A DNA stretch of 64,000 nt. Origin: Ypsolopha sequella (Eukaryota; Arthropoda; Insecta; Lepidoptera; Ypsolophidae). Each line of letters opens with the position of its first letter. The first letter of the stretch is position 1. Made by a program: the position numbers and the translations under genes. Under the pieces are notes generated by a model. That model had not been told where the DNA came from. It did not search any database and worked only from the letters and a program-made list of their open reading frames with translations. The stretch covers positions 6,127,501 through 6,191,500 of the forward strand of contig OW203992.1 in NCBI GenBank assembly GCA_934047225.1. Reading direction: 5' to 3'. This document shows, piece after piece, positions 53,401-63,258 of the stretch.

Positions 53401-54650
53401 ACTTTTCTCAATTTATTATGATCCAATTATCTCTCATGTTTCATTTTGTATTTTTGTGTAGACCTATCCATGCAATTAAGTTTGAAATTCATATTTACCT
53501 GCTTGAACAAATTATTTGCTCTGTCAACAATAGTTTTGGGTAAGTTGATGCGGTCTGCCATTGTGTTGATTTCTCGGAATGCATTTATAAGAGCTCTGTC
53601 AGTGCTGCTGATCGTCCTTCTGTTTTGGTATTTGGAAACACCAAAACTGTCAAATGAAGCATCACCCCGACCGGGACCAATGATTGTGGACAAGTCACCC
53701 CCAGAAAGAAGAGGATTTTCAGGACCACCAACACGAGACGGGTCCACTCCTGACTTCTCGTTGCTGAATGTACGCCATTCCGAACCCACATCTATCACTC
53801 TGAAAGGATGGAAACATTATTTTAGCTTTAAATGAGACTTGAGAATAATTCATCATTTATATAAAATGGCTCACCTCAATACGTGTTATGATCAGGAAAG
53901 CCGACCAGTTGCAGCAGATTTAGGCTGCCTTTATCTGGGCGAGTGAAGACGTTTACGCGACGACGTTACGCCTCACACGTGAGGTTGGCTTTCCCGATCA
54001 TAACACATATTGAGGTGAGCCTTTTCATATAAATCATTATTTTAGCTAGCTCAATAGTATGTCACTATGTTGAGAAATGTAAGAACTCTCAGCAGTGCCA
54101 TCATAGTGGCTTCTTTCTGGTCCGGAAAAGTTCAAAATAATAATAATTTTGAAGCCATCAACACACTAATAAGAACTCTCGACTCGAGTCTAGGTCTCAG
54201 ATGCGAACAGAGGGCACAAAAGGCTGGTTCAGCAGTTTTAAAGTTGCAACATCAATTGTAGAAAGCTTACAGGTACAATTTCGCAAACGTTACCAAATTA
54301 AAACAGTTTTACCTGTCGCCGACCACGAGCCCGCATTCAGAACAGATCATGTCACCTGCCCTGTAGTCCTCGATAAGAGGCGAGTCGGGGTGGGCATAGC
54401 AGACCACCTTGTTTGTTTCAGTTCTGAAATAAAATCACAAAAGAAAGTAAGCAAGAATCATGTAGAAATCGACAAGACAGGACTACAAAAATTTTGTCCC
54501 GTGGACAAATAAAATCTCTTCAAACCAGCACTAATAACTTACGTAAATACATGGTTATTATAATTAATAAACTGCTGCAAGACAAAACTGCAATACACGA
54601 CAAATATAAATAAAAATAATTTAGAAAACAGACCTTGATGAGCTCGCCAT
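50298..54650 (-). CDS. TfIIB: Transcription initiation factor IIB
   Basis: TFIIB recruits RNA polymerase II to promoter-bound TBP and helps set the start site; it acts in the nucleus. Five coding exons (54650-54634, 54423-54313, 53799-53499, 52787-52431, 50459-50298) join in phase to 315 codons plus TGA, the usual animal length. Residues 14-36 form the zinc ribbon (C14-X2-H17-X15-C33-X2-C36, ending GLVVGD). [14 protein letters not shown] is the B-reader region. Two cyclin-like repeats follow (about 118-200 and 212-300), with [20 protein letters not shown] and [20 protein letters not shown]. All introns are GT..AG. Introns 2, 3 and 4 hold a fold-back element, an 80-bp duplication and a Helitron-like element respectively. 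No TATA box is visible upstream. Confidence 0.98.
50460..52430 (-). other. TFIIB intron 4 (1971 bp)
   Basis: Bounded by GTCAGT and TTTCAG. It holds the Helitron-like element at 50630-50782, a piece of the 'GTCAAATGCGAGTCAGACTC' repeat at 51245-51310 and a duplicated 'AAAAAGGCGTAAATCTAATT' motif near 51485-51530. No hidden exon is required, since the flanking exons join in phase. Confidence 0.8.
50630..50782 (+). mobile_element. Helitron-like element in TFIIB intron
   Basis: Starts TCCCTATTATAAATGCGAAA after A, and ends GCCGCGGGCAAAAGCTAG before T, the A|T insertion pattern of Helitrons. The GC stem GCCGCGGGC near the 3' end could be the terminal hairpin. It shares GAGCAACGGATCGACGTGAT with the copy at 34022-34195. 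Confidence 0.7.
52431..52787 (-). CDS. TfIIB: TFIIB exon 4
   Basis: 357 bp, 119 codons from [20 protein letters not shown] to AAAIYMASQ. Most of cyclin repeat 1 and the first half of repeat 2. Phase 0 at both ends. Confidence 0.97.
52940..53117. repeat. ~80-bp direct duplication in TFIIB intron 3
   Basis: 'TGAAATGGTTGTG..ACTATTTTAACA' to 'AATCGCTATCAT.CCAACTGT' occurs twice, offset by about 96 bp (52940-53022 and 53036-53117), with a few differences. A local tandem duplication. Confidence 0.85.
53499..53799 (-). CDS. TfIIB: TFIIB exon 3
   Basis: 301 bp from [20 protein letters not shown] to [11 protein letters not shown]-reader, B-linker and the start of cyclin repeat 1. Acceptor TTTCAG, donor GTAAAT. 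Confidence 0.97.
53848..54040. mobile_element. Fold-back MITE in TFIIB intron 2
   Basis: Arms of ~65 bp (ATCATTTATATAAAATGGCT, CACCTCAATACGTGTTATGA, AAAGCCGACC) with their inverse, around 'GCGAGTGAAGACGTTTACGC'. The core is shared with the insertion in the mariner at 20611-20730. Confidence 0.85.
54313..54423 (-). CDS. TfIIB: TFIIB exon 2 (zinc ribbon)
   Basis: 111 bp encoding [20 protein letters not shown] and [16 protein letters not shown]; all four zinc ligands are here. Acceptor TTTCAG, donor GTAAAA. Confidence 0.97.
54634..54650 (-). CDS. TfIIB: TFIIB exon 1 (start)
   Basis: 17 coding bases, ATGGCGAGCTCATCAAG, then a GTCTGT donor (a weaker site than the others). Encodes MASSS plus two bases of an Arg codon. 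Chosen because it gives the conserved MA-S-S-R start and the right phase. Confidence 0.9.
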
Positions 54651-55029
54651 GATTGTCAAGCGCATAGACAAACCAGTGTTGCCAGTTGCCAGTGCTAACG
54701 CTAATTCTGTACTCTGTGCGCTAAGTCAAATGCATAGACATAGGATTCGCTAATGTAACATGAGATATGTAGCTCAAAAAAGTAACATTTCCACGAGAAA
54801 AGTAAAATTACATACCCTAATTTATGTGGAAAGCGACACTAATACCTACTTCAATATGCCACTTTATTACACAAAAACTAAAAAAGTTTTCTGTCCCATT
54901 AGTTAAGCTTCGAAAGAATCGTAATAATTATTGATCGAATAATTGACTGGTGATCCTGAAAAAAAAACATACAATTAATAATGTATAGTATTTCACTGTT
55001 CAAAACTCATTTGACGAAGTAGTTTTATA
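54651..55029. other. TFIIB upstream region
   Basis: Contains the likely TFIIB promoter and 5' UTR (minus strand). 'TTGCCAGTTGCCAGTGCTAA' near 54675-54695 is a short internal repeat. No TATA box in the expected window. Confidence 0.5.
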
Positions 55030-56309
55030 CAGAGTGTAATCGTTAAGTGTGACCAGGCGATTATTCCGTAACTATTACAGATATCAAAAAAATTTAAACT
55101 GATATCGAAAGTACGTTACCTAATCAGTAAAATGACATCAATAATTTTTTGTTAAAAAATCAAACAAGATGTATCCAAAATTTTGACATTAAACATTTCC
55201 ATACATTGAGTATGAGTAGAAAGGTTTTAGTTTCCTTATTTTAAGTGGTGTAGTACTCATTTTACCTTAATCTCATTTTATGATTACGTATGATATGATA
55301 CACGTGTAGATTAATTATGTTACCACTTCAAATTAGTAATAAACCTTGTTTCAATATCGCATTAATACTAAATTTATGGGAATGTTTAATATCAAAATTT
55401 TGGATACTTCTCGTTTGATTAAAAAAAAAGTTATTGATGCCATTTTACTGATTAACCTTTAGGCCGATACAGACCAGATGCGTGTGCGTGACGTGTGCGT
55501 GGCGTGTGAAGCACGTCTGCGTAGCTACGGCGTGTTAGTACTGTCACACTGAGCTGCGCACGCCACGCAGGGTGATTGCGTAGCTACGCAACGCATCAGC
55601 CTGATGCGTACTCACTGTTTTGGCAGTATCCGAAAAAAGTTTGTTACGTATTTTAATCCTTAAAATATTAAATTATCCAACATATTAAAAATCGTAAATA
55701 TTTTTTTACCTTCTATATCCAGTAATGCCCTTTAATCCTTTCCCATAACAATATCTTGTAATGCATATTTTTATAATCTTTGTTGCTCTGGTCAAATAAG
55801 CAACAATGGTTCCTCAGAATTTAAATTAACTTTTCTTTCAAAGCGACACTCATGCTAAACCGTGGTAAATTTTGTAAAAAAATACAAAATTGCTTGCGTG
55901 TACACGCCGTAGAGACCTGCAGCACAGTTGCGTGCGTACCCGGTCTGACGTCGAACAAGGAAAGCCATATAATACAACGTCATCGCAGCTCGCGCGCATG
56001 CAACGTTGCCACTCCGCGTCACGCGTGCACGCAGTCGGTTTGTGTTCAGAGCGATGCGTGGCGTGTGTGTTACGTGACGCGTGCGGCTCCTGCCACGCAT
56101 TGTGCACGCAACGCATTCAGTCTGACGTCTTCCATACAGTCTCATACAATACAACTGGTGCTGCCACGCATACGTGCTGCACACGCCACGCACACGCATC
56201 CGGTGTGTACCGGCCTTAAGTAACGTACTTTCGATATCAGTTTAAATTTTTTTGATATCTGTTCTAGTTACGGAATAATCGCCTGGTCACACTTAATGAT
56301 TACACCCTG
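55030..56309. mobile_element. Fold-back element with TA target, split by an insertion
   Basis: Ends CAGAGTGTAATC (after TA) and GATTACACCCTG (before TA) head ~150-bp arms. They share 'AAGTGTGACCAGGCGATTAT' and 'GATATCGAAAGTACGTTAC', and further in 'AATGTTTAAT.TCAAAATTTTGGAT'. Without the 760-bp insertion the element would be about 516 bp. No ORF. A TA target suggests the Tc1/mariner group. Confidence 0.85.
55456..56215. mobile_element. 760-bp GC-rich insertion flanked by TTAA
   Basis: It interrupts the right arm of the fold-back; comparison with the left arm locates the site. TTAA occurs at 55452-55455 and 56216-56219. Ends carry GGCCGATACAGACCAGATGC and the inverse of GGCCGGTACACACCGGATGC, followed by GCGTGTGCGTGRCGTGTG repeats. 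TTAA duplication fits piggyBac-type MITEs. The long frames on both strands follow from the ACGC/GCGTG repetition and are not genes. Confidence 0.75.
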
Positions 56310-57178
56310 TATTACCTATTACCTTAATTGTTTATGAAAATCTATGTTTTTTGTTATGTTACAGACACGATGTAAGAAATGAAATAAAAAGAAATTTACA
56401 AAACATGAAAAAGTGAATTTCTAATTCAAAAAAATAATATAGGTAGACGTACCTATATGTATACTCGTACTCGTATACAATACTGGAAAGCTGGTTAACA
56501 AGGCAACACGAGTGGCGAGTGCTTCTCTCGCTCGGCCCATTTTTTACTTGAATATACTATCATAACTATAACAACCTTATTTGTAAGATTTTAATATCTA
56601 ATTTAGTACAATAGACGTTGGACAGTGTTCCGTCTAGGTCTCTGCATAACGTCATTAAACACTACCATAGCCTACTAATTAGTAGAATATAACACTGCCT
56701 CAGAAAACACTGCACAGACCAGAAACAAATGAGAGATTTTCTTAAAAAAAAGGTATGAGAGGTATACTTAAGTATACATGCCTATATTTAATGTAATACT
56801 TTATCTTAGGTCAAACAGAACGTTATTGAATGTTAGCAACTCGCTGTACGGTTGGCAACGTTCTGTTTGACAGCGAAACCACAAATTCCTTTTTTTTTTA
56901 GGTCTCCCATTCCTTCTCCTTTCAAAATCTAGCGACATTTAGTAACCCTTTCGGCACCGGGTTTTTTTGACCCTGCTGAAGAAGATTTTGCACGGTAACC
57001 CTCCGTCCTCTCCATCTTATCTTGGGCCCCTCACCTTAAAACGTGGACTCAACCGTAATTTTTTTACAAGCTACAAAAAACTTTCTATCTCAAAAATCCT
57101 TTAAATTTTCTACAAGAAACTATTTAGTTTATTTTAATAGAGCTTCTAGTTTTTGAAATATATCTAGAAATAAGACCT
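56310..57178. other. Non-coding; small hairpin element at 56810-56871
   Basis: GTCAAACAGAACGTT (56810) and its inverse AACGTTCTGTTTGAC (to 56871) form a 62-bp hairpin. Otherwise nothing recognised. Confidence 0.5.
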
Positions 57179-57499
57179 ATTTTGTAAGTAAATGTATCAG
57201 AATTAATTAGTACGACTATCCTTTTGTAACAGGTGCAGCCGTTTTTGTATACTTGATATAAAAGAAAATGAAAATTTGTTTGCAAAACCCAGTTTTCTTG
57301 CAATGTGGCACTGCGGATTGATATTTCATTTTTATATTGACAGAGGTTATAGTTTTCGAAATAGGTCTACTCGCAGTGCAAGAAAACTTTAGGTTTTGCA
57401 AAAATTTTTCTTATTCTTTCAATTTAATATAAAAACGGCTGCATCTGTGACAAAAATGATAGTGGTACAAAATCATTCTGATACATTTACTTACAAAAT
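57179..57499. mobile_element. 321-bp fold-back with AAGACCT duplications
   Basis: Arms of ~125 bp begin ATTTTGTAAGTAAATGTATC and end with the inverse, sharing 'GTGCAGCCGTTTTTGTATA' and 'GCAAAACCCAGTTTTCTTGC' with changes. Flanked by AAGACCT (57172-57178 and 57500-57506), a 7- or 8-bp duplication. Confidence 0.85.
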
Positions 57500-57767
57500 A
57501 AGACCTAACTTATATTGTGGTACGAGCATTAGTTCTCGATTCACAGCTCGTGACGTTTTGCATCACTACTATTTACAATACTGTTTTTACCTCACTAGCT
57601 CGAAAAGCGCGCTTTTGTTGCTTAAAAACAGTGAGCAAGATCGATTTTTGCACACTGGTTTTAGTGAAAAAAAAAGCGTTTCAAATTAAGAACACTCTAT
57701 ATGGTTTGCTCAAGAGAAAGAGAGACAGCAAACATCAGCATGGCAGCTATCTCTTTCACTCTATATG

Positions 57768-57876
57768 TATTCCATACACTTTGGGAGGCTATACACAGCC
57801 CCACAGCTTGTCGGATACCATAGACAAGGTAAACTTCTCTAAATCCTGTGTATGGCCTCCCAATGTGTATGCAATC
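57768..57876. repeat. Short fold-back related to 18262-18345
   Basis: ATTCCATACACTTTGGGAGG is inverted at 57855-57876. The loop (GCTTGTCGGATACCATAGAC, AAGGTAAACTTCTC) is the inverse of 18300-18340. Confidence 0.75.
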
Positions 57877-58537
57877 CGGAAACGGATACTGGATAGATAG
57901 AGTAAAACTCCCGCGTGATGATGGTTACGTTTTGCGTTTTCGATCGGTTTATCAAAGATTTTACGATTTTTCGCGGCGTTTGGGATTCAATTAACACTTC
58001 TTACATTTTATTTTATGTGCAATATTTTATATGGTGTATTGCTTAAAGAAAAAGACCATTGAATTCTTATAAGTTCGTTCTAAAAGATGGTGTCTTTTCT
58101 TTACATCTGTGTTTTCTCGCTAGTGAGGTGAAAACACAGAACTGCACTGGTAAAAGTGTTCCGTGGAACTGCAGTTCTGTGGGTGAAAAGTTGTATGTGT
58201 AACACGAGAGCAAATTTTGTTTCTTGTGCTTTTGAATCCCTCACCACACTCAGGATTCTAACTTAGAATCACGAGCTTGTTCAGTATTCAAACTAGGCAC
58301 TCAAAACAAAAAAAAATTTGCTCTCTTGTTGCACAAATAACTATTTGTAGCTGCTGACATGACAACATACCAGTAGAAAGAGGTATTTATTCTATGTATG
58401 TATGTTATGTACCTTACATGTTGTGGCTAACTGAGATTGAGCCGTTTTCTAGAATTTCTAGTTAGTAAGCTAGTTTGCATAAAAATATCATAGATGGCGC
58501 TGTCTAACGACTTAAGATAAATAACTTGAACAAATCA
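57877..58537. other. Non-coding; two small inverted repeats
   Basis: CACAGAACTGCA and inverse at 58135-58180, and ACACGAGAGCAAATTTTGTT against CAACAAGAGAGCAAATTT at 58202-58332, are short hairpins. No gene supported. Confidence 0.5.
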
Positions 58538-58972
58538 GTTTCACCCTCAGAATAAGGAATACAAATAGAAGCCTGGCTAAAATAAGAACTGGGCAATAGC
58601 CATTGTACTCATCTAACGTAAATTACTCCTGTGTACGAGTGAATGAAACACCGGACCGCACTTACTTTATATTTTTTCCTGGTGTGTCACTAGATTGAAC
58701 CAAGCAAATGTCAGTTGGATGTAATTTGGATGTATTTTAAAAATTATAATACCATCAAATTAAATACGTCTCATCATTGTATCGTTTTGTTGTAATATCG
58801 TTCGTTGCGTGCATCACATCTTAATTTGGTGGCATCGAAATGTCTAATGCATTTTGCAAAAGTTTACAGCTTCACCGAGAGAAATTAAATATTTTGGTGC
58901 TCTTCCTCTCAAAATTCGTGAAAGTGTGATTTATTATTGTTTGTGTTGATTGTTTTTTAACATTGTAATAAA

Positions 58973-59830
58973 AAGTCTTGTGCGATTGAAGGCTGTAAAT
59001 CGCATACAGGAAAAAAAGAAAACAACAATGAAGCAATATCATTTCATCGGTGAGTTCTGATAGTTTTTATGTTAATAAGTTGCAGGATCATACCTAAAAC
59101 TCAGTAACAATAATAGTAGTTCTTGTAAATCATACTCGTGTTCAATTCTACACCGATATTTGCCTGTTTTATATAGATTTTCTGCCGACTATTAGAGGTT
59201 ATGATTTTCGCATAGTGATGTACTAAAGTCCGTGTGGCAAACTATCGAACATTGGTTCCCGCGGCAGCCGTGCATAAAGGATAATACTTACCGCAGATTA
59301 ATTGCAGCGCGAGTTAAAAGAAAAATAATGCCGAATAAATATCGCTATATTTTTTTGTTACAGATTTCCAAAAAGGGAAGAATCAAAAAGTGAATGGCTT
59401 AGACGAATAATTAGAACAAATTAGGCAATTTAAAAAAGCAGTCATATTTGTTCGAAACACTTATGCCGGATTCTTTTGGATCAAACGAAAATTTAAAATG
59501 GAGACGGTCAAAAGTAGATGCTTTACCGACGTTATATTTACCAGATACAGACACATTGGTAACCTTTAAATAATTATGTATAATTGCATTATCAATCTTG
59601 TAAGTAGGTACGTGCTTTACTATACTATAGTATATTAACTCGATAATTTTTAAATTTTAGGCAACAGAACCAGTACCTATGGATGTCTGTGGTGTAGAAA
59701 AGTGCATACTTCTATGTTCGCAAATCGTTCTGAAAGGCCTGTTCAGAACTTGTACGTTACTTCCGTGATCGACTTCACGAAGAAATTCCGCAGATCAAGA
59801 CATTTTCGTACTTAGTGGTTGACAATAAAA
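58973..59830 (+). pseudogene. THAP-domain exons of P-like element, copy 2
   Basis: Exon 1 (to 59049) encodes SCAIEGCKSHTGKK..AISFHR and ends GTGAGT; its start codon reads AAG where copy 1 has ATG. Exon 2 (59364-59558) encodes FPKREESKSEWLRRIIRTN then TAG (copy 1 has Trp codons here), HICSKHL and, after a frameshift, WRRSKVDALPTLYLPDTDTL. A possible exon 3 starts at 59661 after TTTTAG (EPVPMDVCGVEKC). The C-X4-C and C-X2-H pairs are those of a THAP zinc finger. Several lesions make it non-coding now. Confidence 0.75.
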
Positions 59831-60315
59831 GTACTTTGACAGGGTAGTTCTATCGTGAAATGAATTTTTGGAATGCTTATTGACTTGAACTGCGCATAAT
59901 TTGATTTCTTATTACAGGTTATTAGGTATTTTAATCGTTCATTATTTGTTAGTTATTATTCAAGATAAGTTGATGTTTATTTGATAGAAATAATAAAAAA
60001 AATGAAATTACCTCTGTAGTAATTGCGCTGTCATCGCACATCATTGACATAATATTATTATTACAAATCCTATAAGTCTATGATTATTATGATTTCTATT
60101 GTTGCGATTAATTCCTTCCTCCTTGATTGAACAAAAACGCGACATCAACGAACATCTATTTGATCGAGTTAAGAGGCGACTTAAAAAGTATCCACTTAAA
60201 TAGTTTACGGTTGTATCTCTGATACAAGCTATAGCATTTTTTGTACTAGAAACAAGCAGAATTTTGGACTTAACTTATGTACCTACCTGCCTACGATATA
60301 GTAATTTGTACTTAA

Positions 60316-61740
60316 GGGTCGGTATAATGTCAGATGCACAATTTCAAATGAGCATAAAACATTGTGTAACTTGGTCAATCGGTTTAATAAAAATAATATA
60401 GATAATAGACTATAGGGCTGATATTCGTGCAGAAGCAAAAACGCAAAAGCTTTAAGTTCGCTCGATAGAAAAAAATTACGAAGTTACCTCTATATTTCAT
60501 GTTTTTCGAGTGTTAAAGGACCTTTCTTAAAACAGTTTGCCTTGAAATTTGTATTAAAAATAAGAAAACAAATGACTCCGTATAATTGCACGGGGATTTT
60601 GAATAATTCTGTTTCGTTTTCATTTAATTTAACATCTAAGAATTGGCGCTTACGTCGATTTATTCTGAGACAAGGCGGCGACAAGATATCTCGGTCGCAC
60701 GCGCTTTTTGTTCCATGCTTTGTTTCGTCACTCACCCGTCGGTCAGTTGTGATCGCTCCGTTGAGACGGGAGGGCTACGTTTTTGCGCTCTCGACGTCCC
60801 GGTTTCGTAATTTAAATAAATCTCGTAATTTGAAACATGGGAAATAAATGCAACCAATGTAAAAAATGGAATAAAAATGTTTTACGAGTGAAAATAAAGC
60901 AGTGGATGAAAGTAATGCAAAGGTACGCCATTACTTAACAAAATAAGTAGATAGGTCATGTTTTATTAAAGATGTTGAACTAAAGGTTGTCTCAATGGAC
61001 TAATGAATATCGCTGTTTTTCGTCTGAGGTATTTTTTTTAGCTTACAATTTAATATCACAATAAATATGGTTGATGGATGTGGAAGAGGCGAAAGAGTTG
61101 TGTCTGGATCGTATCTTCGTATCGTCGTATCGACGTATCGTCGTATCGACGTATCGTCGTATCGTCGTATCGACGTATCTTCGTATCGTCGTATCGACGT
61201 ATCGTCGTATCGACGTATCGTTGTATCGACGTATCCCCGTATCGACGTATCGACGTATCGACGTATCCCCGTATCGACGTATCGACGTATCGGTGTATTG
61301 ACGTATCGTTGTATCGACGTATCCCCGTATCGACGTATCGTCGTATCGACGTATCGGCGTATCGACGTATCGTTGTATCGACGTATCGTTGTATCGACGT
61401 ATCGACGTATCGTTGTATCATCATCGTTATCATTATCTTTGCAAGTATGACTTTCGAAAAATAAAATTTTGAAATATAAAAATTAGATGCAAACACAATT
61501 ACGCAAAAAAATGCCATTGCGAACAAACCGTTTTGTCAACTGGGTTGAATTTTTTACATCGTAGATGCATTATACTTATTATTGAAAACTAGCACGTGCA
61601 CGGGTTAATGACCGTGGATCCACACCGCTCGTGGGAGCTAAGAAATAGCGCTCGCGGCCGGTGACGGCCGGTCGCGCAAACAGTTGAGGTGCGGGGATGC
61701 GGGGGCAAAATCACTAATTTGTCCAGGTTTATACGCAGCC
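60316..61740. mobile_element. 1425-bp insertion at TTAA within P-like element
   Basis: TTAA borders both sides (60312-60315, 61741-61744). Copy 1 reads straight through this site as ..TACTTAATACAAAATATT, so the insertion boundaries are exact. Ends are weakly inverted (GGGTCGGTATAATG against GGCTGCGTATAAAC). It contains an 8-bp satellite, a GC-rich right end (GCGGCCGGTGACGGCCGGTC) and no transposase. A piggyBac-type non-autonomous element is the best reading. Confidence 0.8.
61110..61419. repeat. 8-bp tandem repeat (CGTATCGA/T), ~39 copies
   Basis: Units are CGTATCGT or CGTATCGA with occasional changes (CGTATCCC, CGTATCTT, TGTATCGT). Three units make 24 bp, so frames on both strands stay open and would give repeats such as YRRIDVSS or RRYVDTSI. 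This is a property of the array, not evidence for a protein. Confidence 0.95.
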
Positions 61741-62185
61741 TTAATAAAAAATATTATGCTAAACGAAAGATATCCTTTTATTAATTCTTTATTTGCACAA
61801 TATAACATGTGTCCCACTGGGGTAGACAGAGACCACTTTGCTATTAATCTCTTGGCCTCCTTCCAAAGCAAGAGGATGTCACCAGACAGGTCGGTGCCTC
61901 CTGCATTCTCTTTTTTTTCACACTTTGATACGATATAATGTGTGGTAAGCAGATTGGTCGTGGTTCATTTCGATTTGGTTTATTTATCCTAGTCAAAAAT
62001 CGACATTGTTACATCACTAGCGAAGCAACGAACTAGTGACAACCTACCTAATTAAGAAAAAACTAATACATATCCATTTCTCTCTAACGCACTAGAATGT
62101 CGTAAGAAAATCAAGGATAGGTGTCTTTCTCCGCGTATTATTTTAGCCAGGCTTCTATTTGTATTCCTTATTCTGAGGTTTCACC

Positions 62186-62384
62186 CATTGGCGAATGACA
62201 TGAAATAATAACAAAATTACAAGCCGACATTACATACAAAAGAAACTTTTTTGTGCCAAGTCTGAACTGTCTGTCAGTCTGACACTGTTGTCAATGTTAC
62301 AAAACAAAACGATATCACAATATCATAGGCAGGTACGTACATAAAGTTAAGTATAATATTGTGCTTGTTTTTCTAGTACAAAAA
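62186..62384. other. Non-coding, short match to P-like flank
   Basis: Bases 62318-62382 (GGCAGGTACGTACATAAAGT, TTGTGCTTGTTTTTCTAGTA) resemble an internal P-like segment (60240-60300, inverted), so a further P-like fragment may lie here. Confidence 0.5.
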
Positions 62385-63258
62385 ACCGGCCAAGTGCGAG
62401 TCAGACTCGGGTATATAGGGTTCCGTATAGTGGATGATAAATTTAATTTAAAGGTTTTAGTATTTTGTTAATTATTATTGTATAACGAATTAGTTAGCTG
62501 TAATGTTATACAATTGAGTAAATAAATAAATAAATAAAAATAAAAAATAAAAATTTACATTTTTTTGCGTGTATTTCTCAACCGCTTACGTAAACTCATA
62601 TTACCATGATTTTTTTTCATATTTTTGGAGATAAGGGGGGGACATTTTTTAATGGTATTTCAAGGATTTCTCGAAATAGATGCAATTAGATATAGCCAAA
62701 CATGAAACAATATATTCTTACAATTAACTGTTTAGTACCTACAATTTGATACCCATGATGTTGTATTTTTGTAAAACATTTTTTTTATTTATTTTACTTA
62801 TTTTTTTTTGTATTTCTCATTTGTGTTCAACTTTTGTTTAAATTGATATAGTTTTCCTGTAATTTGCCAGTTATGATCTATAATTATTGACATATTTTTC
62901 GGTCTATCAGTTTCGGAGTAAGGGGGGGGGGGACATACATATTTTTGTGGTTTTTTAAAGATTTCTCGAAACCAGTGCCAGTAAATATAGTAAAAGTATA
63001 TATTTTTACAATCAACTTTTTAATATAGATCTACAATTTGATATCCATTTTGTAGTTTTAGGATATTTTTTTTTATTTTTCTCTCTTTTGTTATACTTTA
63101 TAATATTCTCTGCTTTTGTTTTGGAAATATTTTGAAGAACTTCAAATTTTTCAATTTTTTTTTTGCACCATGTAATGTGGGCAAATTAATACTATTTCTG
63201 TGCCAAATTTCAAGTCTTTATCTTAACTTAAACGGTGCTAAAGTTATGAGGCTGTAAC
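62385..63258 (+). repeat. Dispersed repeat, longest copy of the GTGCGAGTCAGACTCG family
   Basis: Opens CCGGCCAAGTGCGAGTCAGA and GGGTATATAGGGTTCCG. It holds two diverged internal repeats (62560-62790 and 62800-63070: 'TTTCTCAA..' to 'AAAGATTTCTCGAAA') and ends TTTCAAGTC..CGGTGCTAAAGTTATGAGG. A hAT element cuts it at 63259. Confidence 0.75.

Larger units (their letters stand above)
58546..62177 (+). mobile_element. P-like (THAP) DNA transposon copy 2, complete ends
   Basis: Identical 40-bp terminal inverted repeats (58546-58585, 62138-62177) begin CTCAGAATAAGGAATACAAA. A perfect 8-bp duplication GTTTCACC lies outside each (58538-58545, 62178-62185). The 8-bp target, THAP-domain coding and the shared subterminal motif TGTCACTAG (58686-58694; inverted near 62033) point to the P superfamily. 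It is 3632 bp, of which 1425 bp plus TTAA are a later insertion. The remaining ~2.2 kb is too short for a full P transposase and shows only THAP exons, so it is non-autonomous. Copy 1 lies at 28616-30675. Confidence 0.9.

Noticed and set aside
55850..56223. Four overlapping frames of 88-123 codons on both strands
   Set aside because: They lie in the ACGC/GCGTG repeats of a non-coding TTAA element; openness follows from base composition.
61056..61526. Frames of 76-156 codons with peptide repeats such as YRRIDVS
   Set aside because: Produced by the 8-bp satellite; all frames behave alike.
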